Below are positions 9,130-17,773 of a DNA stretch of 64,000 nt, in pieces; position 1 is the first letter of the stretch, and each line of letters opens with the position of its first letter. Source of the stretch: Flavobacterium phragmitis (GTDB lineage: Bacteria > Bacteroidota > Bacteroidia > Flavobacteriales > Flavobacteriaceae); the NCBI RefSeq assembly GCF_900112575.1, contig NZ_FOMH01000011.1, positions 62,001-126,000 on the forward strand. The letters run 5' to 3'. The notes under the pieces are model-generated. The model did not search any database. It was given only the letters and a program-made list of their open reading frames with translations, and was not told where the DNA came from. Position numbers and translations under genes: made by a program.

Positions 9130-9594
9130 ATGAAAAAAATATTAATTCTCTTATTAATTTCAAATATTGTATTTTGCCAAAAAACAGATTATATAAAGAA
9201 ATTAGATACTGTTTATATTGCTTTTAAAAATCATAAGAAAACAAAAAGGAATATTTACACGGATAATTTCAGAGAATATCTTTTTGCTCTAGATTTAAAA
9301 GAAAAAGACAAATCAAACCTATTAATATTTAGCAAACCTGACCGTAAAAATTCATTGACAGATAAAAATCATCCTGTAATTGATACTAGGATAGAAAATA
9401 GTTCTTTCTTAAGGAAAAATAAGCTTAATATCGTTGGAATTAATTTCTTAAAGAAGTTTAAAGAGGAATATATTGTTTGTGAGTTGCTTTCAAAGCCAAA
9501 AGTATTTTATATTGTTGATTTTAGTGAAAAGAAAAAAGGAAATGTAAATGTTTATCGTGTATTTCTATTAAATTATTGTCCAATAGGCGAATAA
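9130..9594 (+). CDS. Small exported protein, paralogue of the 8307 gene (copy 2)
   Basis: Unknown family; 154 residues with a signal peptide probably cleaved after NIVFC (residue 16). It aligns along its whole length with the 149-residue protein at 8307-8756, with an added charged segment of roughly 15 residues in the middle. Cys117 and Cys150 match Cys112 and Cys145 of copy 1. It lies 7 bases after the decayed lipoprotein copy, the same order as the intact pair. Its former partner is therefore lost while the small gene stays open. Retention without a partner is what is expected of an orphan immunity gene, but no function is proven. Confidence 0.65.
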   Translation: MKKILILLLISNIVFCQKTDYIKKLDTVYIAFKNHKKTKRNIYTDNFREYLFALDLKEKDKSNLLIFSKPDRKNSLTDKNHPVIDTRIENSSFLRKNKLNIVGINFLKKFKEEYIVCELLSKPKVFYIVDFSEKKKGNVNVYRVFLLNYCPIGE

Positions 9595-9607
9595 AACCAA
9601 AGATTAA

Positions 9608-10459
9608 ATGAAAAAGCATACAATCATAACATTCTTACTTATAACTCAAATATGTGCGGCGTCAACATGGTTTACCTCTTTTGAAGAAGCGCAAAAAATC
9701 GCTTTGGGAACTAACAAATTGATGATTGTCGATTTTTGGGCATCATGGTGTCGCCCATGTAAGGAAATGGACAAAAGATCTTGGAATAACGAAGAAGTCG
9801 AAATGGTATTGGAGGATTTTGTAAAAGTTAAAATAAATGTGGATGCAAATCGAGATTTAGCCAATAAATACGGTATTAGAGGAATTCCAAACATGATTAT
9901 AATGGATGGAAATGGCAAAGTGGTACATAGCTTTACTGGGTATCTTGATCCGAAACCTTTAAGAAATGAATTAGACAGATTTGCGTTATCAACTGAGTTT
10001 TTATCTTTAGAATTAATCAATTTTTACAAAAACAAGAATTTTTATCCTGCGCTTAAAGTATCGCAAAAATATTATGAATACTCTTTGTTAGTAGATAAAA
10101 ACATTAAAGGTAAAATATTAAAAACAAGCATTGAATATTTAGAAGAAGCGCAAAACTTACTCAATAAAAAAGATCTCAATTATGAACGAGACAAACAGCG
10201 CTTAGAATTATATAAATTGTATTCACTTGCCTACAGTTTTGATTTTAAAAAACTAAAAGACAAACTTTCTGAAATTAAACCAGAACAAATAGATACCACA
10301 AATGAATACCCGTATTGGTTTCTAGTTTATATCGCAGAAAAAGGACTTGGAAAAGAAACTAAAGAAACGGAAGAAATAGTATTAGGAAAAGATTTAGAAG
10401 AGGTTATTGCTAAGGGAAACCAACTATATTCTTTTCATGAAAAAGTGGCAAACCAATAA
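9608..10459 (+). CDS. Exported thioredoxin-family protein
   Basis: Thioredoxin-fold protein of 283 residues. Residues 1-18 look like a signal peptide (ending CAA). The thioredoxin domain spans about 22-130, with WASWCRPCK (redox Cys48 and Cys51) and the cis-Pro loop GIRGIPNM. Residues 135-283 are mostly helical and resemble short tetratricopeptide-like helices. The periplasmic location suggests thiol-disulfide work on exported proteins. The gene starts 13 bases after the small exported protein at 9130 and may be co-transcribed. That protein has two conserved cysteines, a possible substrate. A hairpin terminator follows. Confidence 0.78.
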   Translation: MKKHTIITFLLITQICAASTWFTSFEEAQKIALGTNKLMIVDFWASWCRPCKEMDKRSWNNEEVEMVLEDFVKVKINVDANRDLANKYGIRGIPNMIIMDGNGKVVHSFTGYLDPKPLRNELDRFALSTEFLSLELINFYKNKNFYPALKVSQKYYEYSLLVDKNIKGKILKTSIEYLEEAQNLLNKKDLNYERDKQRLELYKLYSLAYSFDFKKLKDKLSEIKPEQIDTTNEYPYWFLVYIAEKGLGKETKETEEIVLGKDLEEVIAKGNQLYSFHEKVANQ

Positions 10460-10483
10460 TTTATTTGATTTTCTTCTTCGCAC

Positions 10484-10519
10484 AAAAAAAAGCTGCTTCA
10501 TTTAAGAAACAGCTTTTTT
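10484..10519. terminator. Bidirectional intrinsic terminator
   Basis: The hairpin AAGCTGCTTC / GAAACAGCTT (one mismatch, loop ATTTAA) is flanked by A- and T-runs. It lies between the converging thioredoxin and OmpA-family genes. Confidence 0.8.
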
Positions 10520-10541
10520 TTATATTTTATTTTGTCTGAAA

Positions 10542-11237
10542 TTATTTTCCAGCTTCTGCTTTTGCGTCATTTACCATTTTGTCGTTTGCAGTAATTGAGA
10601 ATTCAACACGACGGTTTTGAGCTCTTCCTTCTGGAGTATCATTTGTTGCAATTGGATCTGCAATTCCTAAACCTGAAGTTTTGAAACGGCTAGATTTTAA
10701 TCCTTTTGCCACTAAATAGGCTTGTACGGAAGCTGCTCTTTGTCCAGAAAGTGTTAAGTTATATTCTGGTTTTCCTGTGTTATCAGTGTAACCAAAAATC
10801 TGAATATCAGTATCTCCATATTCGTTAAACACTGGAACCAATTTATCTAAATTAGCTTTTGCTGTAGAAGTTAAAGTCGATTTATTAGTATCAAAACGAA
10901 CTGAATTTTCATTCAGAGTCAAGTGAATACCTTCTCCAACTCTTTCTACAGAAGCACCTGGAAGCGCCTGATCGATTTCACGAGCTTGTTTATCCATTTT
11001 GTTTCCAATAAGCGCTCCGGTTCCACCACCAACGGCAGCACCAATTGCAGCACCTAAAGCCGCGTTTCCACCACGACCGATATTATTTCCTAAAACAGCA
11101 CCAATTACACCTCCAGCCACAGCACCAATTCCGGCACCTTTTTGAGTATTATTGGCATTCTTTACTGAATCACAACTAGTGAAAAAACTAGTTAATACCA
11201 ATAAACTACATAAACCTAAAACAGTTATCTTTCTCAT
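10542..11237 (-). CDS. OmpA-family lipoprotein with glycine zipper
   Basis: Outer-membrane lipoprotein of 231 residues. The lipobox has Cys22 (FFTSC). A glycine-zipper segment (about residues 33-82, repeats such as GAVAGGVIGAVLG) is likely to insert in or span a membrane. An OmpA C-terminal domain (about 105-220) has the peptidoglycan-binding signature: FGYTDNTG, YNLTLSGQRA, GRAQNRRVEF. It probably tethers the outer membrane to the cell wall. It lies 19 bases after the lipocalin-like gene in the same transcript, a pairing common in Flavobacterium. Confidence 0.88.
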   Translation of the reverse strand: MRKITVLGLCSLLVLTSFFTSCDSVKNANNTQKGAGIGAVAGGVIGAVLGNNIGRGGNAALGAAIGAAVGGGTGALIGNKMDKQAREIDQALPGASVERVGEGIHLTLNENSVRFDTNKSTLTSTAKANLDKLVPVFNEYGDTDIQIFGYTDNTGKPEYNLTLSGQRAASVQAYLVAKGLKSSRFKTSGLGIADPIATNDTPEGRAQNRRVEFSITANDKMVNDAKAEAGK

Positions 11238-11256
11238 CTTTTATTTCTTTAAAATA

Positions 11257-11754
11257 TTAATTAGCTCTTTGAAATTGGTAAACAACATCTTTTACCTGAC
11301 CACCAACATTGATATTATCAATTAATTGGAATGAACTTTCGGTTACACCAGCAACTTTAAGCAAATAACCATCTCTTACTTTCTTGGCTTTTTCTCCAGC
11401 ATCAAGAATTTTAAGAATAAACATTCCTTGGTTGTTGATACTCCATACAATTGGTGAAGAAAATCCAGTACAACTTGGCGATGTTAAAGCCATTGTTCCT
11501 TTATTGTTGTTTGAAATAAAGCTCCAAGTACTTCCGATAAAACATTTTGAATCTGCTAAATCAAATGAATTCACTTTAATGTAATCTGAACCTGGATAAG
11601 ACACATTGGTAAGCACCCAATTTCCTTTCAACGCTACTTGAGTAGGTCTGTCTAATTTTTTTGAAAGTGTTGTGTCTGTTGAAGACGTTGACGAAGCTGA
11701 CTTACACGCGAAAAACATCACGGCAATCAAGCATATAAAAATACCTTTCTTCAT
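11257..11754 (-). CDS. Lipocalin-like lipoprotein
   Basis: Lipoprotein of 165 residues. The signal peptide ends in FFACKS (lipid Cys at about 17), followed by a Ser/Thr-rich linker and then a compact beta domain starting LKGNWVLTNVSYPG. That opening is typical of the lipocalin-like domain in Bacteroidota lipoproteins. Two internal cysteines (in DSKCFIG and SPSCTG) may pair. The ATG at 11754 is preferred to an in-frame TTG at 11763. It is first in a two-gene operon with the OmpA-family lipoprotein. The ligand is unknown. Confidence 0.72.
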   Translation of the reverse strand: MKKGIFICLIAVMFFACKSASSTSSTDTTLSKKLDRPTQVALKGNWVLTNVSYPGSDYIKVNSFDLADSKCFIGSTWSFISNNNKGTMALTSPSCTGFSSPIVWSINNQGMFILKILDAGEKAKKVRDGYLLKVAGVTESSFQLIDNINVGGQVKDVVYQFQRAN

Positions 11755-11808
11755 TTTATACAATTTTTTATAGATTAATATTTTGCTTTTTTAACAATTA
11801 TTGTACCA

Positions 11809-11816
11809 CAAATATA
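11809..11816 (-). promoter_or_regulatory. -7 promoter element of the lipocalin/OmpA operon
   Basis: The minus strand reads TATATTTG (plus CAAATATA), a match to TAnnTTTG about 55 bases before the lipocalin start. No clear -33 box. Confidence 0.5.
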
Positions 11817-11878
11817 CGATTCGTAGAGATATTTATCATTCTAGAATCTATTTATTTTCTTTCAAAATTAACACTTCC

Positions 11879-11889
11879 GACATTTTGTC
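11879..11889. promoter_or_regulatory. Short inverted repeat upstream of htpG
   Basis: GACATTTTGTC (GACA-TTT-TGTC) lies 72 bases before the htpG start. htpG has no clean TAnnTTTG element nearby, so this could mark a heat-shock promoter or operator. Weak evidence. Confidence 0.25.
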
Positions 11890-11960
11890 ACCCTAAAAAC
11901 AATTGGTATTTTATTTGAAGAAATGAAAATCATCAAGTTAAATCAAAAAATAAATAAAAT

Positions 11961-13841
11961 ATGACAACAGGTAAAATTAATGTTTCGGTAGAAAACATCT
12001 TTCCCTTAATCAAAAAGTTCTTATACAGTGACCATGAAATCTTCCTTAGAGAGTTAATTTCAAACGGAACTGATGCTACTTTAAAACTAAAACACCTTAT
12101 CAGTATTGGTGAAGCTAAAGTAGAATATGGAAACCCAATTATCGAAGTAAAAATTGATAAAGAAGGTAAAAAAATCCACATTATTGACCAAGGTTTGGGT
12201 ATGACTGCTGATGAAGTGGAAAAATACATCAACCAAGTGGCTTTTTCTGGAGCTGAAGAATTCTTAGACAAATACAAAGATTCTGCAAAAGATTCTGGAA
12301 TTATCGGACACTTTGGTCTTGGTTTCTATTCTGCTTTTATGGTGGCTGAAAAAGTAGAAATCATCACAAAATCATACAAAGACGAACCAGCTGCGCATTG
12401 GACTTGCGATGGAAGCCCTGAATTTACTTTAGAGCCAGCTGACAAAACTTCACGTGGTACAGAAATCATTCTTCACATTGCAGAAGATTCTCTTGAGTTT
12501 TTAGAAGATTCTAAAATCAGCGGATTATTGAATAAGTATAATAAATTTATGCCTATTCCAATTAAATTCGGAACAAGAACAGAAACACTTCCAAAAACAG
12601 AAGATGCTCCAGAAGATTACGTGAACGAAACTGTTGAAACAGACAACATCATCAACAACCCAAATCCAGCTTGGACAAAACAGCCTTCTGAATTATCTGA
12701 TGAAGATTACAAAAACTTCTACAGAGAGTTGTATCCAATGCAATTTGAAGATCCGTTATTCCACATTCACTTAAATGTAGATTATCCGTTTAACTTAACC
12801 GGAATTTTATACTTCCCTAAGTTAGGATCTGATATGCAAATCCAAAAAGACAAAATTCAGCTGTACCAGAACCAAGTTTACGTTACAGATAACGTAGAAG
12901 GAATTGTTCCTGAATTCTTGACAATGCTAAAAGGTGTTATCGATTCTCCAGATATTCCGTTGAACGTTTCTCGTTCTGGTCTACAGGCAGACGGAGCGGT
13001 TAAGAAAATATCAAACTACATTACTCGTAAAGTAGCTGATAAATTAAAAGCTTTATTTAACGAAAACCGTGCTGACTTTGAAGCAAAATGGAATGATATT
13101 AAAATCGTTCTAGAGTACGGAATGCTTTCTGAAGATAAGTTCTACGAAAAAGCGGGTGCATTCGTTTTATACCCAACTGTAGACGATACTTATTTCACTT
13201 TAGACGAGTTAAAAGAAAAACTAAAAGAAAACCAAACAGACAAAGACGGTAAATTAGTTGTTCTTTACGCTGGAAATAAAGATGCACAACACTCTTACAT
13301 TGAAGCAGCAAAAGATAAAGGTTACGAAGTATTACTTTTAGACTCTCCAATTATCTCGCATTTGATTCAGAAAATTGAAAACGATAATAAAGACGTAACT
13401 TTTGTACGTGTTGACTCTGATCATATTGATAATTTGATCAAAAAAGACGAAAACACGATTTCAAGATTATCTGAAGATGAAAAAGCTACTTTGAAAACTT
13501 CATTAGAAGCTTATATTCCAAAAGCATACAGTGTTCAATTGGAAGCTATGGACAGCCAAGCTGCACCTTTCTTAATCACGCAGCCAGAATTTATGCGTAG
13601 AATGAAAGAAATGAGCCAGACAGGTGGCGGTATGTTCGGAATGGGTAATATGCCAGAAATGTACAATTTGGTTGTAAACACAAATTCAGATTTAGCTTCA
13701 AGCATCTTAAATACTGAAGATAAAGTACACCAGGAGCATTTAGTAAAACAAGCTTTAGACTTGGCTAAATTATCTCAAAACTTATTAAAAGGTGAAGCTT
13801 TAACTGCTTTCGTAAAAAGAAGTTTTGAAATGATCAAATAA
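11961..13841 (+). CDS. htpG: Molecular chaperone HtpG (Hsp90)
   Basis: ATP-dependent cytoplasmic chaperone of 626 residues, the normal bacterial length. The N-terminal GHKL ATPase domain (about 1-215) shows FLRELISNGTDAT with Glu31, Asn35 and Asp38, DQGLGMT with Asp76, and the lid GHFGLGFYSAFMV. The middle domain (about 235-500) includes the conserved NVSRSGLQ loop with the gamma-phosphate Arg. The C-terminal dimerisation domain follows. NGTDAT replaces the usual NASDA, which I take to be lineage-typical. It is monocistronic, with a hairpin terminator right after it. Confidence 0.95.
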   Translation: MTTGKINVSVENIFPLIKKFLYSDHEIFLRELISNGTDATLKLKHLISIGEAKVEYGNPIIEVKIDKEGKKIHIIDQGLGMTADEVEKYINQVAFSGAEEFLDKYKDSAKDSGIIGHFGLGFYSAFMVAEKVEIITKSYKDEPAAHWTCDGSPEFTLEPADKTSRGTEIILHIAEDSLEFLEDSKISGLLNKYNKFMPIPIKFGTRTETLPKTEDAPEDYVNETVETDNIINNPNPAWTKQPSELSDEDYKNFYRELYPMQFEDPLFHIHLNVDYPFNLTGILYFPKLGSDMQIQKDKIQLYQNQVYVTDNVEGIVPEFLTMLKGVIDSPDIPLNVSRSGLQADGAVKKISNYITRKVADKLKALFNENRADFEAKWNDIKIVLEYGMLSEDKFYEKAGAFVLYPTVDDTYFTLDELKEKLKENQTDKDGKLVVLYAGNKDAQHSYIEAAKDKGYEVLLLDSPIISHLIQKIENDNKDVTFVRVDSDHIDNLIKKDENTISRLSEDEKATLKTSLEAYIPKAYSVQLEAMDSQAAPFLITQPEFMRRMKEMSQTGGGMFGMGNMPEMYNLVVNTNSDLASSILNTEDKVHQEHLVKQALDLAKLSQNLLKGEALTAFVKRSFEMIK

Positions 13842-13863
13842 TCATTCAAAAGAATATTTTTCA

Positions 13864-13898
13864 AAATCCTGCAAATTCAGTTTTGCGGGATTTTTTTG
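13864..13898 (+). terminator. htpG terminator
   Basis: A 12-bp stem (13864-13875 with 13882-13893, one G-T pair) is followed by TTTTTG. Confidence 0.85.
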
Positions 13899-14000
13899 TT
13901 CTTAAAACAGCTTAAAAAAAGGGGAATTCTCCCCTGTTCTCAGAATAATTGTTTCTATAATTTTGAAAACCAACAAATTAAAATCAAAATTCTAGAAATC

Positions 14001-15260
14001 ATGGATAAGAAGAAATTTACAGAAAACGGAACAGTTCTAGCAATTATTAACGATTTAAGAGATAACATTAGAAACAAGAAATTCTCAGATATCACGGACA
14101 ATAATAACTATCAATATGTTGATCTTGTTCAAGAAGGTGGCGGTGTTCTCGGAATTGCCTTAATTGGCTATGTCTACGTTTTAGAAAAAATGGGAATTCG
14201 ATTTCTAAGTCTGGCAGGAACTTCAGCAGGAAGCATCAATACCATGTTAATGGCAGCTGCAGGAACTTGCGACATCGAAAAATCAGAATGGATTTTGGAC
14301 TGTCTTTGCAATAAAAACCTTTATGATTTTGTTGATGGAGATCGCGATGCCCGCCAGTTTATCGATGCATTGCTGAGTGATGCTGGAAATTTAAAGCTAA
14401 TTATGAGAGGCGTTCAGGTTGTAGATAACTTTAAAGATGATTTAGGCTTGAATCCAGGAAATAATTTCCACCAATGGATGACTAATTTACTTTCGCAGAA
14501 AGGAATAAAAAACTACGGCCATTTAAAAGCTCTAAGAAAAAAAGGCGTTTCAGACAAAAACAAATTATTTCGAATAAACGATCAAGGCAAAAAAGAAGAA
14601 TACAAAAGAGTAGATCATTGGAGCGAAATGGCCATTATCGCTGCGGATATAACTACCGAAAGTAAAATCGTTTTCCCAAAAATGGTCGATTTATTTTACT
14701 CGAATCCAGATGTTCAAAATCCAGCCGATTTTGTTAGGGCTTCTATGTCGATTCCATTATTTTTTACACCATTCAAAATCAAAAATATTCCTGGCGGAGT
14801 AGATTCCTGGAACAGATGGAATGAAGCCACTTGCCTTAGAACCTCAGTTCCGTCTGAAGTTCTGTTTATGGATGGCGGTATTATCTCCAACTTCCCGATT
14901 GATATTTTTCATGAAAACTTTAATGTTCCCGCATCTCCCACTTTTGGAATTAAATTAGGTTATGATAAAAACGAAATCAATACAAATGAGAAATTCTCGA
15001 ATCTAATCAGTTCCATGTTTGATACGGCAAGATATGGCTATGATGCCGAATTTTTAAGGAAAAATCCCGACTTTAAACACTTGATAGGTTACATCGACAC
15101 AGGAACGCATAACTGGCTCAATTTCAATCTGACCGAAGATGCTAAAATCGATTTATTTATCCGAGGAGCACAAAACGCTGCCGATTTTTTAAACCGTTTT
15201 AACTGGGAAGAATACAAGAAAATCCGTAAGGCTAAAAGCGATTATTACAAATCCGTATAA
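14001..15260 (+). CDS. Patatin-like phospholipase
   Basis: Patatin-family lipid acyl hydrolase of 419 residues. The oxyanion-hole loop is EGGGVLGIAL (about 45-54), the nucleophile Ser75 lies in GTSAGS, and the catalytic Asp291 in DGGIISNFP. The domain covers about residues 40-310; the remainder is helical. No signal peptide is seen, so it appears cytoplasmic or is exported by another route. The ATG at 14001 is used because the longer frame to 13896 begins with TTG inside the htpG terminator. Such enzymes cleave phospholipids; the physiological substrate is unknown. It is monocistronic with its own terminator. Confidence 0.85.
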   Translation: MDKKKFTENGTVLAIINDLRDNIRNKKFSDITDNNNYQYVDLVQEGGGVLGIALIGYVYVLEKMGIRFLSLAGTSAGSINTMLMAAAGTCDIEKSEWILDCLCNKNLYDFVDGDRDARQFIDALLSDAGNLKLIMRGVQVVDNFKDDLGLNPGNNFHQWMTNLLSQKGIKNYGHLKALRKKGVSDKNKLFRINDQGKKEEYKRVDHWSEMAIIAADITTESKIVFPKMVDLFYSNPDVQNPADFVRASMSIPLFFTPFKIKNIPGGVDSWNRWNEATCLRTSVPSEVLFMDGGIISNFPIDIFHENFNVPASPTFGIKLGYDKNEINTNEKFSNLISSMFDTARYGYDAEFLRKNPDFKHLIGYIDTGTHNWLNFNLTEDAKIDLFIRGAQNAADFLNRFNWEEYKKIRKAKSDYYKSV

Positions 15261-15327
15261 GATTTTCAACAATAAAATAATATTTTTTACGTTGCTCATA
15301 CTTTTTTCTTCAAAAAGACGTTATAAT

Positions 15328-15357
15328 ATCCTGTAACAAAAGCTTACAGGATTTTTT
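15328..15357 (+). terminator. Terminator of the patatin gene
   Basis: The hairpin ATCCTGTAA / TTACAGGAT (15328-15336 with 15344-15352) is followed by TTTTTATTT. Confidence 0.8.
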
Positions 15358-15378
15358 ATTTAGGATTCATTTTTTTAG

Positions 15379-15386
15379 TAAATTTG
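15379..15386 (+). promoter_or_regulatory. -7 promoter element of lipoprotein 15425
   Basis: TAAATTTG matches TAnnTTTG 38 bases before the start. No clear -33 box. Confidence 0.5.
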
Positions 15387-15424
15387 ATTGCCTTTTTATC
15401 TAACACAAAACCGCAAATACCACT

Positions 15425-16252
15425 ATGAAAAAAACCGCTATATTATTAACCACGATTTGTTTAGGTGCATTTCTATTTTTTTCCTGTTCGAACGACAGCA
15501 ATGAAGGCATCGCTTCAACAGATTTAACCAGCATTGGAGCATCAATCGCAATTGATACTTCAAACGAAATGGATCTTAATACTGGTCTGGCAGTGGCAAC
15601 CTCTACTGCAACAGCAAAAATGACTGAAACTGTTGTTGGAGTCTGTGCCGCTGTTACCATAACTACACCAAACGGAGGAGAATATCCTAAAGTGATTTTA
15701 ATAGATTTCGGAACCGGCTGTAAAGACGACAACAATCTTACACGAAAAGGAAAACTTGAAGTAACCCTTACTGGCCCGCTTACTACAACTGGAAGCAAGA
15801 TGACAATTAAAAGAGTAGATTACTCCATTAACAACATTAAATTAGAGGGAACTATCGAATACACAAACACCACAACTGTTGCAACAGTACCACAATGGAC
15901 CCGAAAAGTAACAAACGGAAAATTAACCGACTTGCAAGGCGGTGTTTACACTAATTCTGGAACTTACACCACAAGACAAACGGCAGGAGTTGACACGCCT
16001 TATGTATTATCCGATAATGTTTATGAGATTACTGAAGGAACTCATACGGTAACAGGATCAAATGGAGGAACACTTACACTGACAGTTAAAGAACCTTTAA
16101 CTAAAAAATACTCTTGCACTTTTATCTCTAAAGGGCAGTTACAAATTCAAGGAGGTATTTTAAACGGTGTTATAGATTATGGAAATAACGACTGTGATGC
16201 TCTTTACACTTACACACACGAAAATGGAGCTTCATTCAATTTATCAATGTAA
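15425..16252 (+). CDS. Predicted lipoprotein, unknown function
   Basis: 275 residues, no family recognised. The signal peptide ends in LFFSCS (lipid Cys about 19), followed by an acidic, Ser/Asn-rich spacer. The rest is Thr-rich and predicted to be almost all beta strand. Cysteines occur in VGVCAA, GTGCKD, YSCTF and NDCDAL, so two disulfides are possible. The C-terminal segment LQIQGGILNGVIDYG-NDCD is a distinctive feature to search with. It is a single gene with its own promoter and terminator. An envelope location is likely; the role is unknown. Confidence 0.7.
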   Translation: MKKTAILLTTICLGAFLFFSCSNDSNEGIASTDLTSIGASIAIDTSNEMDLNTGLAVATSTATAKMTETVVGVCAAVTITTPNGGEYPKVILIDFGTGCKDDNNLTRKGKLEVTLTGPLTTTGSKMTIKRVDYSINNIKLEGTIEYTNTTTVATVPQWTRKVTNGKLTDLQGGVYTNSGTYTTRQTAGVDTPYVLSDNVYEITEGTHTVTGSNGGTLTLTVKEPLTKKYSCTFISKGQLQIQGGILNGVIDYGNNDCDALYTYTHENGASFNLSM

Positions 16253-16273
16253 CACCTTTTCACACTATACTTT

Positions 16274-16314
16274 AAATCCCAATTTAGAAATAGATTGGGA
16301 TTTATTTTTTTTTT
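16274..16314 (+). terminator. Terminator of lipoprotein 15425
   Basis: The hairpin AAATCCCAAT / ATTGGGATTT (16274-16283 with 16294-16303) is followed by a long T-run. Confidence 0.85.
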
Positions 16315-16388
16315 ACAAAAATAAAACGACCACCTCTTTACATTTAAACTATTTTCTTTATTTTGCACCCAAATCTAATAAACCACCA

Positions 16389-17123
16389 ATGAAAAAAACA
16401 TTAATTGCTTTTGTTACGCTTGCCCTGCTGGCATCATGCAGCAAAAAAGAAACTACTGGTAATGTACATATTACCGGAAATGTTAAAGGATTAAAAAAAG
16501 GAACACTATATATCCAAAAAATTGTTGACACTGCACTTGTAGCAATCGACAGTATCAAAATAGATGGGAATTCAGCTTTTGAGAGCAATATTACATTAGA
16601 TTCGCCACAAGTATTGTATTTATTTTTAGATCGTGGCGTTACCAATTCGTTAGACAATAATATTTTATTCTTTGCAGAACCAGGAAACATCAACATCCAA
16701 ACGAATTTGGACCGTTACATTTCTGATGCTAAAATTACAGGTTCAAAAAATCACGAATTATACGAACAATACTCAAAAATCAACAGTCGTTTTACAGACG
16801 AGAATCTTTCATTGGTAGAACCACGTTTTAGAGCATTAAAAAGACAAGATCAAAAAGCAGTAGACAGTATTACCAAATTACAAGAGTCTAACATCAAAAG
16901 AAAATACTTGTACGCTACAAACTTCGCTTTAAACAACAAAGACTATGAAGTTGCGCCATACATTGCATTAGCAGAGATTTACGACATCAATTTAAAATTT
17001 CTAGATACTATTCAGAAATCGATGACTCCTAAAGTAGCCAAATCATTTTACGGAAAGAAACTAACAAAATATGTAAGCGATCTTAAAAAAGAACAGCAGA
17101 CAACACCACAAACAGCAGAATAA
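16389..17123 (+). CDS. DUF4369-type lipoprotein
   Basis: Lipoprotein of 244 residues. The signal peptide ends LLASCSKK (lipid Cys17). The next 100 residues, starting VHITGNVKGLKKGTLYIQKI, match the DUF4369 pattern often fused to thioredoxin-like domains in Bacteroidota. Here no thioredoxin domain follows, only a helical C-terminus rich in Lys and Gln. The ATG at 16389 is chosen because it begins the signal peptide; the open frame runs 70 codons further up through the previous gene's terminator. Its function is unknown. A strong terminator follows. Confidence 0.72.
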   Translation: MKKTLIAFVTLALLASCSKKETTGNVHITGNVKGLKKGTLYIQKIVDTALVAIDSIKIDGNSAFESNITLDSPQVLYLFLDRGVTNSLDNNILFFAEPGNINIQTNLDRYISDAKITGSKNHELYEQYSKINSRFTDENLSLVEPRFRALKRQDQKAVDSITKLQESNIKRKYLYATNFALNNKDYEVAPYIALAEIYDINLKFLDTIQKSMTPKVAKSFYGKKLTKYVSDLKKEQQTTPQTAE

Positions 17124-17148
17124 TTTCTGTTAAAGCTTAATAAAAAAG

Positions 17149-17177
17149 AATGCCCTGAAAATTTCAGGGCATTTTTT
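17149..17177. terminator. Intrinsic terminator
   Basis: AATGCCCTGA / TCAGGGCATT is a near-perfect hairpin followed by TTTTTATT. It lies between converging genes. Confidence 0.85.
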
Positions 17178-17203
17178 ATTTACAATTATAGGTTTTAAAC
17201 AAA

Positions 17204-17662
17204 TTATCTCGCCATTAGACCTCCAAGTACCGCAAACAAGAAAAAAAGCGCGTAAATCGCCAATAAAACAATCATAAGAATCCCTATGAATTTATAATGT
17301 GATTTTAAATATCCAAATGAAGAAGTTAAAGCTTCTGAGTCATTATCTCTAAAAGCTTTTTTAGCATTTGAACTAAACTTAAACAGGTAATAAACTGGAA
17401 AGAAATAAAAAGCAGCCATTAAAAAATAAATAGCCCCCATTGCTGCACCAAAAGAACCTCCATAAGCTCCCATTCCAGGCATCGTGCTTCCCATTGCTGA
17501 AAAAATTGCACCCGCAAAAACCGCGATGATAAGTAAAAGTCCAATTCCGATAAAACCAATGATTGACAAAAAATAAGCCCATTTTGCTATTTCTTTCACA
17601 AAATCTTTTGCTGTAGTATCCAGCTGTAATTCAAATTTCTCAAATGCAGATGTTTCTTCCAT
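17204..17662 (-). CDS. Small integral membrane protein (DUF5362-like)
   Basis: 152 residues. An acidic N-terminus (MEETSAFEKFELQLD) is followed by about four hydrophobic segments: roughly residues 28-53, a Gly/Met/Ala-rich loop into 66-90, and 120-150. It resembles the uncharacterised DUF5362 membrane proteins of Flavobacteriia; the family name is from memory and not certain. The ATG at 17662 is used because the longer frame would read back through the tRNA terminator. A TAnnTTTG element lies 25 bases upstream. Confidence 0.65.
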   Translation of the reverse strand: MEETSAFEKFELQLDTTAKDFVKEIAKWAYFLSIIGFIGIGLLLIIAVFAGAIFSAMGSTMPGMGAYGGSFGAAMGAIYFLMAAFYFFPVYYLFKFSSNAKKAFRDNDSEALTSSFGYLKSHYKFIGILMIVLLAIYALFFLFAVLGGLMAR

Positions 17663-17686
17663 TAGGTATTTTTTTAGGTTATCCAA

Positions 17687-17694
17687 CAAACATA
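17687..17694 (-). promoter_or_regulatory. -7 promoter element of membrane protein 17204
   Basis: The minus strand reads TATGTTTG (plus CAAACATA), matching TAnnTTTG, 25 bases before the ATG. Confidence 0.5.
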
Positions 17695-17773
17695 GGAAAA
17701 ATATTCTTAAATGGAAATGCCAATTAAAAAATTCCAAAACCCAACCTGAAACTTGGAATATTGACTTTTGCGC

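Noticed and set aside
13896..14000. Longer patatin frame beginning with TTG at 13896
   Set aside because: It begins in the T-run of the htpG terminator and adds a sequence with no domain or signal character.
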